12,116 bases of DNA, taken from JAYWAM01 sp043782425. GTDB taxonomy: Bacteria; Pseudomonadota; Gammaproteobacteria; Burkholderiales; Usitatibacteraceae. Below, in pieces: positions 4,681 through 12,106 of the stretch. Each line of letters opens with the position of its first letter. The first letter of the stretch is position 1. The position numbers were made by a program, and so were the translations under genes. The notes beneath the pieces are model-generated. The model was not told the origin of the DNA, made no database searches, and worked only from the letters and a program-made list of their open reading frames with translations. The stretch is from contig JAYWAM010000243.1 of NCBI GenBank assembly GCA_043782425.1, positions 1 through 12,116 of the forward strand. The letters are read 5' to 3'.

Positions 4681-6123
4681 GTGCTCTCATCCATTCAAAA
4701 AGACTTTCACAGCCTGGCCCCACAGGCGGACTTTTGTTCGCTGCGTTTTGTCGAGGAAACTTCCGAAGTGCTTTGTGTGCGCCAGGATGTGGCCGAGCCG
4801 CCGCAAACTTTTATTGATCGCGGCGTTATGCTCACGGTCATCAAGGATGGCGGCCTGGGCTATGCCGCCACTTCCGATGTTTCGCATCAGGGGATCAAGG
4901 AAGCGCTGGCGCGCGCACAGCGCTGGGCGAAACTGACGGCAGGGCGCTCGGTAATCGATTACTCGAAGCTTGCCATGCCAAAACCGCATGGAAACTATCG
5001 CGCTCCCCCGGCAGAGCTGGCTTCGCGCTTGTCAAAGCGCGAAAAGGTCGAGATGTTGCGCGCGGAATCGGCGCAAAGCAAAATCGACGCACGCATTGTC
5101 GATTGGTCAGCAAGCTTGTGGAGCACGCATACGCATCTGGTGTATCTCACCGCCGATGGCGCTTCGGTCGATCAGGAGTTTCATTTCCTCGTGCCTAGCC
5201 TGCTGGTAACAGCGTTCGACGCCGGTGAAACCCAGTCGCGCTCCTTCGGCGGGCGCAGTAACGGCTTTTGTCAGCAAGGCGGGATGGAAGTCATGGCGCG
5301 CGCGCATTTCGCCGGCAGCGGACGCCAGACCGCCGAAGAAGCGCTGCAACTCCTCACGGCGCCCAACTGCCCGAGCGGTGTAATGGATGTGCTGTTGATG
5401 CCCGACCAGATGATGCTGCAAATTCATGAATCCATCGGCCACCCGCTGGAACTCGACCGCATCCTCGGCGACGAACGCAATTTCGCTGGCACCAGTTTTG
5501 TCACGCTCGATATGTTCGGCCGCTATCAATACGGCTCGAAACTGCTGAATGTCACTTATGACCCGACGCGTCAGGAACAATTCGCCTCTTTCGCCTTCGA
5601 CGACGACGGCTCGCCCGCGCTGCGCGAATTCATCATCAAAGACGGCATCCTGCAACGCCCGCTGGGCGGTGCAGTGTCGCAGGCGCGCGCCGCCATGCCC
5701 GGCGTCGCCAATGCGCGCGCTTGCTCGTGGAACCGCGCGCCAATCGACCGCATGGCCAATCTCAATGTCGAGCCCGGCGACTCCACATTGGATGAAATGA
5801 TCGCTTCGATCAACGATGGCGTGCTGATGAAAACCAACGTGTCGTGGTCCATCGACGATTCGCGTAACAAGTTCCAGTTTGGTTGCGAATTCGGTCAGCG
5901 CATTCGCAACGGCAAGCTTGCCGAAGTGGTGAAAAATCCCAACTACCGCGGCATTTCCGCCACTTTCTGGCGCTCGCTATCGATGGTCGGCAACGCGGCA
6001 ACGTTTGAAGTGATGGGCACGCCGTTCTGCGGTAAAGGCGAACCCAATCAAGTTATCCGTGTCGGACACGCCTCACCGGCATGCAAATTTTCCAACATCG
6101 ATGTATTTGGCGGCGAAAAATAA
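4681..6123 (+). CDS. TldD-like zinc metalloprotease (TldD/PmbA family)
   Basis: A 480-residue protein, the catalytic type of the TldD/TldE pair; family members cleave unfolded or modified peptides as TldD-TldE complexes in the cytoplasm. The zinc motif HExxxH is seen as HESIGH (249-254), and a likely third ligand is C450 in TPFCGKGEP, comparable to the conserved C-terminal Cys of E. coli TldD. The motif context HESIGHPLELDRILGDERNFAGT differs from canonical TldD (HEAVGHGLEGD), so this is probably a paralogous branch; no gene symbol is given. A TTG at 4642 would add 13 residues, but the GTG at 4681 is preferred because AGGA lies seven bases upstream. The partner gene follows with a TAATG overlap. 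Confidence 0.85.
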   Translation: MLSSIQKDFHSLAPQADFCSLRFVEETSEVLCVRQDVAEPPQTFIDRGVMLTVIKDGGLGYAATSDVSHQGIKEALARAQRWAKLTAGRSVIDYSKLAMPKPHGNYRAPPAELASRLSKREKVEMLRAESAQSKIDARIVDWSASLWSTHTHLVYLTADGASVDQEFHFLVPSLLVTAFDAGETQSRSFGGRSNGFCQQGGMEVMARAHFAGSGRQTAEEALQLLTAPNCPSGVMDVLLMPDQMMLQIHESIGHPLELDRILGDERNFAGTSFVTLDMFGRYQYGSKLLNVTYDPTRQEQFASFAFDDDGSPALREFIIKDGILQRPLGGAVSQARAAMPGVANARACSWNRAPIDRMANLNVEPGDSTLDEMIASINDGVLMKTNVSWSIDDSRNKFQFGCEFGQRIRNGKLAEVVKNPNYRGISATFWRSLSMVGNAATFEVMGTPFCGKGEPNQVIRVGHASPACKFSNIDVFGGEK

Positions 6124-7445
6124 TGCAAACTTATTTTTACGAACTCGCCGACTATCTCAATACACTTCTCAAACCAGATGAGGTCTATCTTGCCTGGCTG
6201 TCTGCGGAACAATCGGATTTCATCCGTTTCAATAAAAGCGCCGTGCGCCAGGCTACCAGTGTGAAACAGATTGCACTGACGGTGACGCTGATTGCGCAGC
6301 GGCGCCGCGCGGAAGTGCGCCTCATGTTAAGCGGCCAAGCGGATAGCGACCGCGCGCAAGTCAGACAGGCGCTGGAAAACCTGCGCCGCGATCTGGGCGA
6401 TCTCAATGCGGATCCTTACCTGCTCTATTCTACCGACGTGCATTCCAGCGCACACCACGATCAAGCCGTGTTGCCCGATGCCACGCAAGTGCTCGACGCG
6501 GTGCTAACGGCTGGACGCGGGCTAGATCTTGTCGGCCTCTACGCCGGCGGGCCGATTTACAAAGGCTTCGCCAATTCGCTTGGGCAGCGCAACTGGCACA
6601 GTGCCGCTAACTTTAATTTCGAGTGGTGTCTTTACCACGCCGCCGACAAGGCGGTAAAAAGCACTTATGCGGGCGCTCGCTGGGACAGCAGCCAGTTCTC
6701 ACAAAAAATGGCATTCGCCAAGCAACAACTCGTCAAGGTGAGCGACAAGGCGCTGGAACTGAAGCCCGGGCAATACCGCGCTTATCTTGCGCCCAGCGCA
6801 ATGAGCGAAATTGTTGGCATGTTGTGCTGGGGCGGTTTCGGCGCCAAGTCACAGCGCACCAAACAAAGCTGCCTGCAACGCATGATAGAAAGCGGCGCCA
6901 CCCTGAATGCCGCGCTGACATTGCGCGAAAACACGCGCGCGGGCATAGCCTGCGGCTTTCAGCAAGATGGCTTCATCAAGGCCGATGCGGTAAACCTTAT
7001 CAGTCAAGGCAAGCTCGATCAGCCGTTGATCTCGCCGCGTTCGGCGCAGGAATTCGCCATCCCCACCAATGGCGCCAACGCCAATGAAACACCCGAGTCG
7101 CTCGATATGACGGGAGGAACCCTGGCCGCGTCAGATGTATTGAAGACGCTAGACACCGGCATTTTTATCGGCAACCTGTGGTATCTAAATTTCTCCGATC
7201 GCGCGGCGTGCCGCCTTACCGGCATGACGCGCTTTGCCACCTTCTGGGTGGAAAACGGCGAGATCACCGCGCCGCTCAATGTGATGCGTTTCGACGACAG
7301 CGCGTTTCGCATGCTGGGCGACAATTTGCAAGGCCTCACGCGTGAGCGCGAACTGCTACCCAGCTCTGCAAGCTACGGCGAGCGCTCCACCGAATCGCAA
7401 AGACTGCCAGGTGCGCTGGTAAATGACTTTGCCCTAACTCTGTAG
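6123..7445 (+). CDS. PmbA/TldE-like partner of the TldD-like protease
   Basis: A 440-residue protein of the TldD/PmbA family without an HExxxH motif, as expected for the non-catalytic TldE/PmbA-type subunit. Family features are the N-terminal domain with FIRFNKSAVRQAT (33-45) and the C-terminal signature GIFIGNLWYLNFSDR...TRFATFWVENGEITAPLNVMRFDDS, which matches the typical end of PmbA-like proteins. The ATG at 6123 shares a base with the TldD stop (TAATG) and has no strong ribosome site of its own, so translational coupling and equimolar assembly are likely. The frame is open 14 codons further upstream, but that lies inside tldD. Substrate unknown. Confidence 0.8.
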   Translation: MQTYFYELADYLNTLLKPDEVYLAWLSAEQSDFIRFNKSAVRQATSVKQIALTVTLIAQRRRAEVRLMLSGQADSDRAQVRQALENLRRDLGDLNADPYLLYSTDVHSSAHHDQAVLPDATQVLDAVLTAGRGLDLVGLYAGGPIYKGFANSLGQRNWHSAANFNFEWCLYHAADKAVKSTYAGARWDSSQFSQKMAFAKQQLVKVSDKALELKPGQYRAYLAPSAMSEIVGMLCWGGFGAKSQRTKQSCLQRMIESGATLNAALTLRENTRAGIACGFQQDGFIKADAVNLISQGKLDQPLISPRSAQEFAIPTNGANANETPESLDMTGGTLAASDVLKTLDTGIFIGNLWYLNFSDRAACRLTGMTRFATFWVENGEITAPLNVMRFDDSAFRMLGDNLQGLTRERELLPSSASYGERSTESQRLPGALVNDFALTL

Positions 7446-7487
7446 ACCAGGATAAATTTGTTCTCAAGGTCCGCGTGACCAAGAATC

Positions 7488-7586
7488 CGTAGATGGGTGC
7501 AACCCATCACCCCGGTTCACCGGCGGCGTTGTCACTTTATTGCCAGCGGGCGCCCATAAAGGCTGATGGGTTTCACCCATCCTACG
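7488..7586. repeat. REPIN-like element, GATGGGT family
   Basis: Two inverted REP-like units bound a 99-base element. The left unit (7488-7509) reads CGTAG, then ATGGGT-GCA-ACCCAT. The right unit (7564-7586) is its inverse, GATGGGT-TTC-ACCCATC followed by CTACG. The arms agree except for one extra base and a changed loop base. The outer GTAG/CTAC (7489-7492 and 7582-7585) is the tetranucleotide that marks REP sequences mobilised by RAYT transposases. The spacer between the PmbA-like gene and mltD otherwise holds only the ribosome site of mltD. No RAYT gene is in the window. Confidence 0.75.
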
Positions 7587-7671
7587 CGCTGAGTGATTGA
7601 CCAGGCTATGAACCTGCTTTAGCATGGCCTTACTTTCATCAACGAATACAACCAGCAGGCGAAGGAATCTC

Positions 7672-9051
7672 ATGCGGCAGGTAATATTTTTTGTTCTGCT
7701 CACAAGCGCCGGCTTTGCGCCTGCCTATGCTGCGCCGTTGGCGGAAGCGGCAAACGAAGCCGCCGCGCCGCAGGCGCAGTCGAACAGCGCGAATCCCACC
7801 CCTATCCTGAATACCAATGCAGAAATCGCTGACACGGCGCCAACAAATACGGACGCAAGCACCGATGCCGATCTGTGGCAACGCGTGCGCGTAGGCTTTC
7901 AGCTCGAGCCGCTTGATTCGCCGCTGGTGCTGGACCATGAACAGTGGTACAGCAACCGCCCGGAATATATCAAACGCTTCGTTGAGCGCGGCGCAAAGTA
8001 TTTGCACCACATTGTCGATGAAGTCGAAAAGCGCAACATGCCGATGGAAATTGCGCTCCTTCCCGTGATCGAAAGCGCCTTCAATCCCCAGGCCAATTCG
8101 CGCAGCCATGCTGCGGGCATGTGGCAATTCATTCCTTCCACCGGCAAGCACTTCGGCCTGAAACAGGATTGGCACGCCGACAGCCGACGCGACGTTCTGG
8201 CCTCAACCGTAGCCGCGCTCAATTATCTTCAGAAGCTGTATGCCATGTTCAATTCGTGGGAACTGGCGCTCGCCGCCTACAACTGCGGAGAGGGTTGTGT
8301 TGCACGCGCCATCGCTCACAACCAGCGCAAAGGCCTGCCTACGGATTTTCTTAGTCTCAGCCTGCCGCTGGAAACACGCAACTACGTGCCCAAACTTATC
8401 GCGGTGAAGAACATCATCCTTGCGCCGGGCAGCTATGGAATCGAGCTGGATCAATTGCCCGATCAGCCTTACTTCACCACCGTCAAGGCGCCGGCCAAGA
8501 TCGATGTAAAACTGGCAGCGAAGTTAGCCGATATGCCGCAAGATGAATTCCTTGCCCTCAATCCCTCTTTCAATCGCCCTGTCGCTGCGCCACAAAGCGG
8601 AGAGTTTTTGTTGCCGCTGGAAAAAGTCGAAGTATTCCGCGCGAATCTGGAAAACTACGATCAGCCGCTGGTTTCATGGACCACCTACCAGGCCAGGCGC
8701 GGAGAATCGCTGGAGCAGATCGGCAAGCGCTATGGTGTGAGCGGATCTTATTTGCGCGCTGTGAATATCTCGTTGAAAGAGCGCAAGAAAAAAATTGCAC
8801 AGCCCACCACAATCATGGTGCCCATCAAAGGCGCAGCACAGGGAAGCTTTGTTAAGGTCGCAGCACCGGTCGCGCAACAAAGCATCGCCGCTACCGCGCC
8901 GATTAGCAGCCACTACACCATTCGCCGCGGCGATACGCTGTATTCCGTCGCCAGGCAATTCGGCATCGCACTCGGCGATCTGCTGCTGTGGAACAAGCTC
9001 TCGCCCAAGTCGATTATTCAGCCTGGCCGCAGACTGCGCGTGTCCGCGTAG
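7672..9051 (+). CDS. mltD: membrane-bound-type lytic transglycosylase D, LysM-containing
   Basis: A 459-residue exported peptidoglycan lytic transglycosylase that cleaves MurNAc-GlcNAc bonds to give 1,6-anhydro ends. A signal peptide covers residues 1-20 (AYA before A21), followed by a low-complexity Ala/Asn/Thr linker to about 65. The SLT domain (about 95-250) shows the catalytic Glu134 in LLPVIESAFNP, then AAGMWQFIPSTGKHFGL, AAYNCGEG and LPLETRNYVPKL, very close to E. coli MltD. Two LysM cell-wall-binding domains lie at about 337-385 and 413-457. Unlike E. coli MltD there is no lipobox cysteine, so it may be soluble in the periplasm. The start is ATG 7672 with AAGGA five bases upstream. Confidence 0.92.
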   Translation: MRQVIFFVLLTSAGFAPAYAAPLAEAANEAAAPQAQSNSANPTPILNTNAEIADTAPTNTDASTDADLWQRVRVGFQLEPLDSPLVLDHEQWYSNRPEYIKRFVERGAKYLHHIVDEVEKRNMPMEIALLPVIESAFNPQANSRSHAAGMWQFIPSTGKHFGLKQDWHADSRRDVLASTVAALNYLQKLYAMFNSWELALAAYNCGEGCVARAIAHNQRKGLPTDFLSLSLPLETRNYVPKLIAVKNIILAPGSYGIELDQLPDQPYFTTVKAPAKIDVKLAAKLADMPQDEFLALNPSFNRPVAAPQSGEFLLPLEKVEVFRANLENYDQPLVSWTTYQARRGESLEQIGKRYGVSGSYLRAVNISLKERKKKIAQPTTIMVPIKGAAQGSFVKVAAPVAQQSIAATAPISSHYTIRRGDTLYSVARQFGIALGDLLLWNKLSPKSIIQPGRRLRVSA

Positions 9052-9068
9052 ATTTCTTTGGATGCAAG

Positions 9069-9090
9069 AAAAAAACCCCGCAGCAGCGGG
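9069..9090 (-). terminator. rho-independent terminator reading on the minus strand
   Basis: Read on the minus strand, a GC stem CCCGC-TGCT-GCGGG (9077-9090) is followed at once by G and seven T (9069-9075), a standard intrinsic terminator. In the plus direction the stem is followed only by CTGTGCTTATT, so it would stop mltD transcription weakly at best. No minus-strand gene is seen to its right before brnT, so what it terminates is unclear; it may protect mltD from antisense reading. Confidence 0.55.
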
Positions 9091-9139
9091 CTGTGCTTAT
9101 TCCAATTCTCGATAGCAGCGCGAATAAAGCTGGTTTCCT

Positions 9140-9191
9140 GAGCGGGCTTGCCCGCGAAATGGCTGTTATCGCGGGCAAGCCCGCTCCTACG
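9140..9191. repeat. REPIN-like element, GAGCGGGCTTGCCCGCGA family
   Basis: A perfect 18-base inverted repeat: 9140-9157 and 9169-9186, separated by 11 bases. Each arm is itself palindromic (GCGGGC-TT-GCCCGC). The right arm is followed by CTACG (9187-9191), the inverse of the GTAG tag, while the left tag is degenerate (CCTG). This type is well known as an abundant REP/REPIN family in Pseudomonas and relatives. It lies in the mltD-brnT spacer. Confidence 0.8.
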
Positions 9192-9250
9192 TAAAGGTCG
9201 TTTCTATCGCAATTTAGAATTAGCGAGATAAGTACGGCGAATTGCGCAAG

Positions 9251-9279
9251 TTGCATATACACATATTTATACATAAAAT
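9251..9279 (+). promoter_or_regulatory. brnTA promoter region
   Basis: TTGCAT (9251-9256) and TAAAAT (9274-9279) are 17 bases apart; the -10 matches the consensus at five of six positions, the -35 only partly. Between them TATACA is repeated (9256-9261 and 9268-9273) at a 12-base interval, which could be binding sites for the BrnA antitoxin. The -10 ends six bases before the brnT ATG, so the transcript would be nearly or fully leaderless. The AGCAGG directly before the ATG is too close to act as a normal ribosome site. Confidence 0.4.
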
Positions 9280-9285
9280 AGCAGG

Positions 9286-9563
9286 ATGCGTTTTACCTTT
9301 GATCCGGCGAAGCGGACCCTTAATCTGAAAAAGCACGGCTTCGATCTGGCGGATGCCAAGCCGGTAATCGAAAGAGGGGGAACGGTTACGTTCGAGGATC
9401 TCGTCGTTTTGACTATGGAGAAGAGCGCTTCGTAACGCTGGGGTTCTTGCACGACGCTCTCGTCGTAATTGTAACGGCTGAAACTCCCGATGAAATCCGC
9501 GTGATCTCAATGCGAAAGGCGGAAAAAAATGAGGAAAAAATCTACTTCCAGCAGCTTGGATGA
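9286..9563 (+). pseudogene. brnT: brnT toxin gene with a 2-base frameshift
   Basis: The first frame encodes MRFTFDPAKRTLNLKKHGFD and continues to FED at 9397-9399, matching the start of BrnT RNase toxins (RelE-like fold). After this it leaves frame and stops at 9433 (49 residues). From 9402 another frame encodes RRFDYGEERFVTLGF, then VISMRKAEKNEEKIYF to a TGA at 9561, which is the rest of BrnT. Dropping two bases (one TC of TCTC at 9399-9402) restores FEDRRFDYGEERF and a 91-residue protein of normal length. The change looks like a dinucleotide duplication. It overlaps brnA by 35 bases. A sequencing or assembly error cannot be excluded. Confidence 0.85.
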
Positions 9564-9828
9564 TCTTCCCATCAAGGCGGCCGATATTGCCTCGGGCAAG
9601 CTCGTCTTGCGCAAACGGATGCCTGGCGGCAAGGTGTTGCCCGCAAAGCGGCGCGTGAATATCTACCTCGATAGCACCATTGTGGAACATTTCAAAGAGA
9701 AGGCCGGCGAGCGCGGTTATCAAACGCTCATCAACGAGACGCTGAAGAATGCGATTCAGTCAGAAAGCATCGAGCGAACGATCCGCACGGTGATTCGTCA
9801 GGAGCTGAAGACTTACAAAGTTGGCTAG
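9529..9828 (+). CDS. brnA: BrnA-like antitoxin
   Basis: A 99-residue antitoxin, expected to bind BrnT and repress the brnTA promoter. The conserved C-terminal part is RRVNIYLDSTIVEHFKEKAG (42-61) followed by YQTLINETLKNAI (65-77), the ribbon-helix-helix-like region of BrnA. The N terminus KSTSSSLDDLPIKAADIASGK is the usual variable segment. The start overlaps the end of the damaged brnT frame, and AAAGGCGG lies before the ATG at a good distance. The gene itself is intact. With the toxin broken it is either a free regulator or an orphan on the way to loss. Confidence 0.85.
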   Translation: MRKKSTSSSLDDLPIKAADIASGKLVLRKRMPGGKVLPAKRRVNIYLDSTIVEHFKEKAGERGYQTLINETLKNAIQSESIERTIRTVIRQELKTYKVG

Positions 9829-9940
9829 CCCGCACGCGGATTTTTCAATACTGCGAGGCGAGATAGCGGTGCAGAATGGGCACGGTCATGACCTAAAGCA
9901 GACTGATATCGCGCCTGCGGAAAAATTCGACAGTTGCACG

Positions 9941-9985
9941 CCCCTCACCCTGCCCTCTCCCCGCAAGCGGGGCGAGGAATAAAAC
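9941..9985 (+). repeat. single copy of the C/G-rich palindromic repeat
   Basis: This copy repeats the layout of 4590-4635: a C-rich left arm (CCCCTCACCC), then a hairpin CCTCTCCCCGC-AA-GCGGGGCGAGG (9955-9977, one mismatch), then AATAAAAC. On the minus strand the left half carries four G tracts (GGGG, GGG, GGG, GGGG) with loops of 3, 2 and 3 bases, a G-quadruplex motif. It starts one base beyond the stop of the M3 peptidase gene and could act as a transcript-end structure, though no T run follows. The remaining spacer 9829-9940 shows nothing recognisable. Confidence 0.75.
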
Positions 9986-9986
9986 C

Positions 9987-11945
9987 CTACCTCGTCCCTG
10001 TGATCTCTTTAAAAAACGCCTTGCTGTCCGGCTCGCGTCCGAGAAAATCACGCACCAGTTGCGCGGGATGTTTTTGTCCGCCTTGCGCGAGAATTGTGTC
10101 GCGGTAGCGCTTACCCACTTTGGGGTCGAGCAGGTTATCGCCATAGCCGGAAAGCATGTCGAGCGCCATGACTTCAGACCACATGTAGCCGTAATAGCCC
10201 GCCGCATAACCGCCTGCGATGTGCGAGAACGATGCCGGGAACAGCGTGCCCTCTTCATAACCTAGAGGAGTTTCGCTTTCCATGCGTTGCCACACCGCCA
10301 GCGCCGCTTCGGGCTTTTCCGAGGATAGCGCCATGTCGAACGCGGCGTAAAGCCATTGGCGCGCGTACCTGACGCCTCTGCCGTATTTGCGCGCTGCGTC
10401 GAGGCGTTTGATTTCATCTTTGCTCAGTTGCGGACATTGCGCGCACACCTGCTTGAACAGCGCCAGGGTCTGCTCGCGCCGCGCCCATTCCTCAAACATC
10501 TGTGACGGCGCTTCGACGAAATCACGCATCACGCTGGTTCCGGCATGCGGATTGTAGTCGGCTTGCGACAGCACACCGTGCAGCACGTGGCCGAACTCAT
10601 GCAGCAGCGTTTCAAATTCGTCGTGATCGAGTCCCTGGCGGTTGAAATTGGTCACCAGCACGCTAAGCGGCGTACGCTGCGCGAGCTTCGATACGCCGTA
10701 GATCGGGAAGGCGGCGGCGTGGTTATATTTACCCTCGCGCGGATACAGGTCGAGATAAAAACCGGAAATGAATTTGCCTGTTGCGGCATCGAGCACATCG
10801 TAATATTTCACGTCCGAATGCCAGCTTGGCGTCTTCACTTCCTTGAATTTAACGCCGTAGAGCGTGCTGGAAACCAGCAGCACGTACTCAACCGCTTTGT
10901 CAGTCGGAAAATACTTGCGCAGTTTTTCCTGGTCGATGTCGAAGCGCGATTTCTTGAGCTTTTCCTGATAATAGGCCGTATCCCAGCGCTTAAGCTTGGT
11001 CTGCGCCAGCGGCTGGCCGCTATCCTGCGCTTTCAAGGCGCGCAGCTCCTCCACTTCCTGTTTCTCCAGATCAAAAACTGCCGACTTGACCTCGCCCAGA
11101 AACTTGAGCACTTTCTCCGGGGTTTCAGCCATTTTGCGACGGATGACATAGGCGCTAAAACTGGGAAGATCGTAGAGTTTCGCCAGTTCGAGACGCAGCT
11201 TGAAAATTTCATCGAGCAGCGCAAGATTGGCTTCGCCGCCCTCGTGCTGCCTGGCGATCCAATAGCGTTTACGCGCTGCTTCGCTGCTTGCATTGGCGAT
11301 GAAGGGAACATAAGTCGGGTAATCGAGGCCGAGTACATAATTACCCTGGTCGTCTTTCTTTTGCGCGGCGATGTAAGACTCGGGCATGCCGTGCATTTCA
11401 TCGGGCGTCATGACTACCTTGGTTGCGTCGTCGCGCAGGTTACGGTCAAAGTTTTGGCGCAAATCTTCTAGCTTGTCGATGATTTCCTTGGCGCGTTTGC
11501 GCTTTTCGTCGGGAAGCGTCACGCCGGTATCTTCAAAGCCCTCGATCAAATCTTTCTTGAGCATGGCCTGATGAGCGTTATGCGTTTTGGCGGTCTGGAT
11601 GCGCTTGAACAGCTTTTCGTTCTGAAAAAGGTCAGTGTTAAAGCGCGTCATCTTGAGCACGCAGGCATCGCCGGCATCGCGCGCCGCTTTGTCGGTGTGC
11701 ACGTTGGCGAGCAAGTAGACGGGGCCGAGCAGATTTTCGATATCAATCTGTAGACGGTTCCATTCATCGAAAATACCGTCGGCGCGCGGCTTGGCTTGCA
11801 TCTTCCTGACCGATTGCGTAACCCTCGCGAAGGTTGCATCACAGCGCTGCGCAATTTCTGCGGCATTCAATACCGGCACGAGCGGGCGCGCTGTAGCCAG
11901 CAGCGGAAGACACAGCGCGGCGATCAAGATAGACAAAATCTTCAT
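9987..11945 (-). CDS. M3-family zinc oligopeptidase with signal peptide
   Basis: A 652-residue metallopeptidase of the thimet oligopeptidase/oligopeptidase A group (M3A), which degrades short peptides. The zinc site is HEFGH (449-453) with the third ligand E478 in RDFVEAPSQMFEEW, exactly 25 residues on as in thimet oligopeptidase. Substrate-binding tyrosines lie in HIAGGYAAGYYGYMWSEV, and GREPDSKAFF ends the protein in the normal way. Unusually, it begins with a hydrophobic segment (about residues 3-17) and a plausible signal peptidase site after LLATA (19), implying export to the periplasm. ATG at 11945 has AGGAG five bases upstream. It is convergent with brnTA. No clear promoter was found. 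No symbol is given because prlC and dcp cannot be told apart safely. Confidence 0.9.
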   Translation of the reverse strand: MKILSILIAALCLPLLATARPLVPVLNAAEIAQRCDATFARVTQSVRKMQAKPRADGIFDEWNRLQIDIENLLGPVYLLANVHTDKAARDAGDACVLKMTRFNTDLFQNEKLFKRIQTAKTHNAHQAMLKKDLIEGFEDTGVTLPDEKRKRAKEIIDKLEDLRQNFDRNLRDDATKVVMTPDEMHGMPESYIAAQKKDDQGNYVLGLDYPTYVPFIANASSEAARKRYWIARQHEGGEANLALLDEIFKLRLELAKLYDLPSFSAYVIRRKMAETPEKVLKFLGEVKSAVFDLEKQEVEELRALKAQDSGQPLAQTKLKRWDTAYYQEKLKKSRFDIDQEKLRKYFPTDKAVEYVLLVSSTLYGVKFKEVKTPSWHSDVKYYDVLDAATGKFISGFYLDLYPREGKYNHAAAFPIYGVSKLAQRTPLSVLVTNFNRQGLDHDEFETLLHEFGHVLHGVLSQADYNPHAGTSVMRDFVEAPSQMFEEWARREQTLALFKQVCAQCPQLSKDEIKRLDAARKYGRGVRYARQWLYAAFDMALSSEKPEAALAVWQRMESETPLGYEEGTLFPASFSHIAGGYAAGYYGYMWSEVMALDMLSGYGDNLLDPKVGKRYRDTILAQGGQKHPAQLVRDFLGREPDSKAFFKEITGTR

Positions 11946-12023
11946 AAGAGCTCCTATTCAAAATGCAGGCCGAAATAAACTATTGAGTGTTTCCTAATTC
12001 ATGACAGCTTCTTGAATCCACCA

Positions 12024-12106
12024 CCCCCTCACCCCGGCCCTCCCTTGCAGGGCGCGCTGTCCAATGCACTGGACAGCCGTTGCGCAGGCGGTTGGCATGC
12101 CAACCG
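12024..12106 (+). repeat. degenerate C/G-rich repeat followed by two perfect hairpins
   Basis: A fourth, degenerate copy of the C-rich repeat (12024-12044) has lost the long hairpin but keeps four G tracts on the minus strand. It is followed by a perfect 8-base-pair hairpin, GCTGTCCA-ATGCAC-TGGACAGC (12056-12077), and by an 18-base perfect palindrome, CGGTTGGCATGCCAACCG (12089-12106). The close packing suggests one composite repeat element that continues beyond the window. The bases 11956-12020, upstream of the M3 peptidase gene, hold no clear promoter. Confidence 0.65.

Noticed and set aside
5107..5655. 182-codon open frame on the minus strand
   Set aside because: It is antisense to the TldD-like gene, without a ribosome site or recognisable domain.
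9826..9845. CCGC-GCGG followed by TTTTT after brnA as a terminator
   Set aside because: The stem is four base pairs with a two-base loop, which cannot form a stable hairpin.
10545..11471. 308-codon open frame on the plus strand
   Set aside because: It is exactly opposite the M3 peptidase gene, whose zinc site and length are intact. The translated sequence has no family signature.
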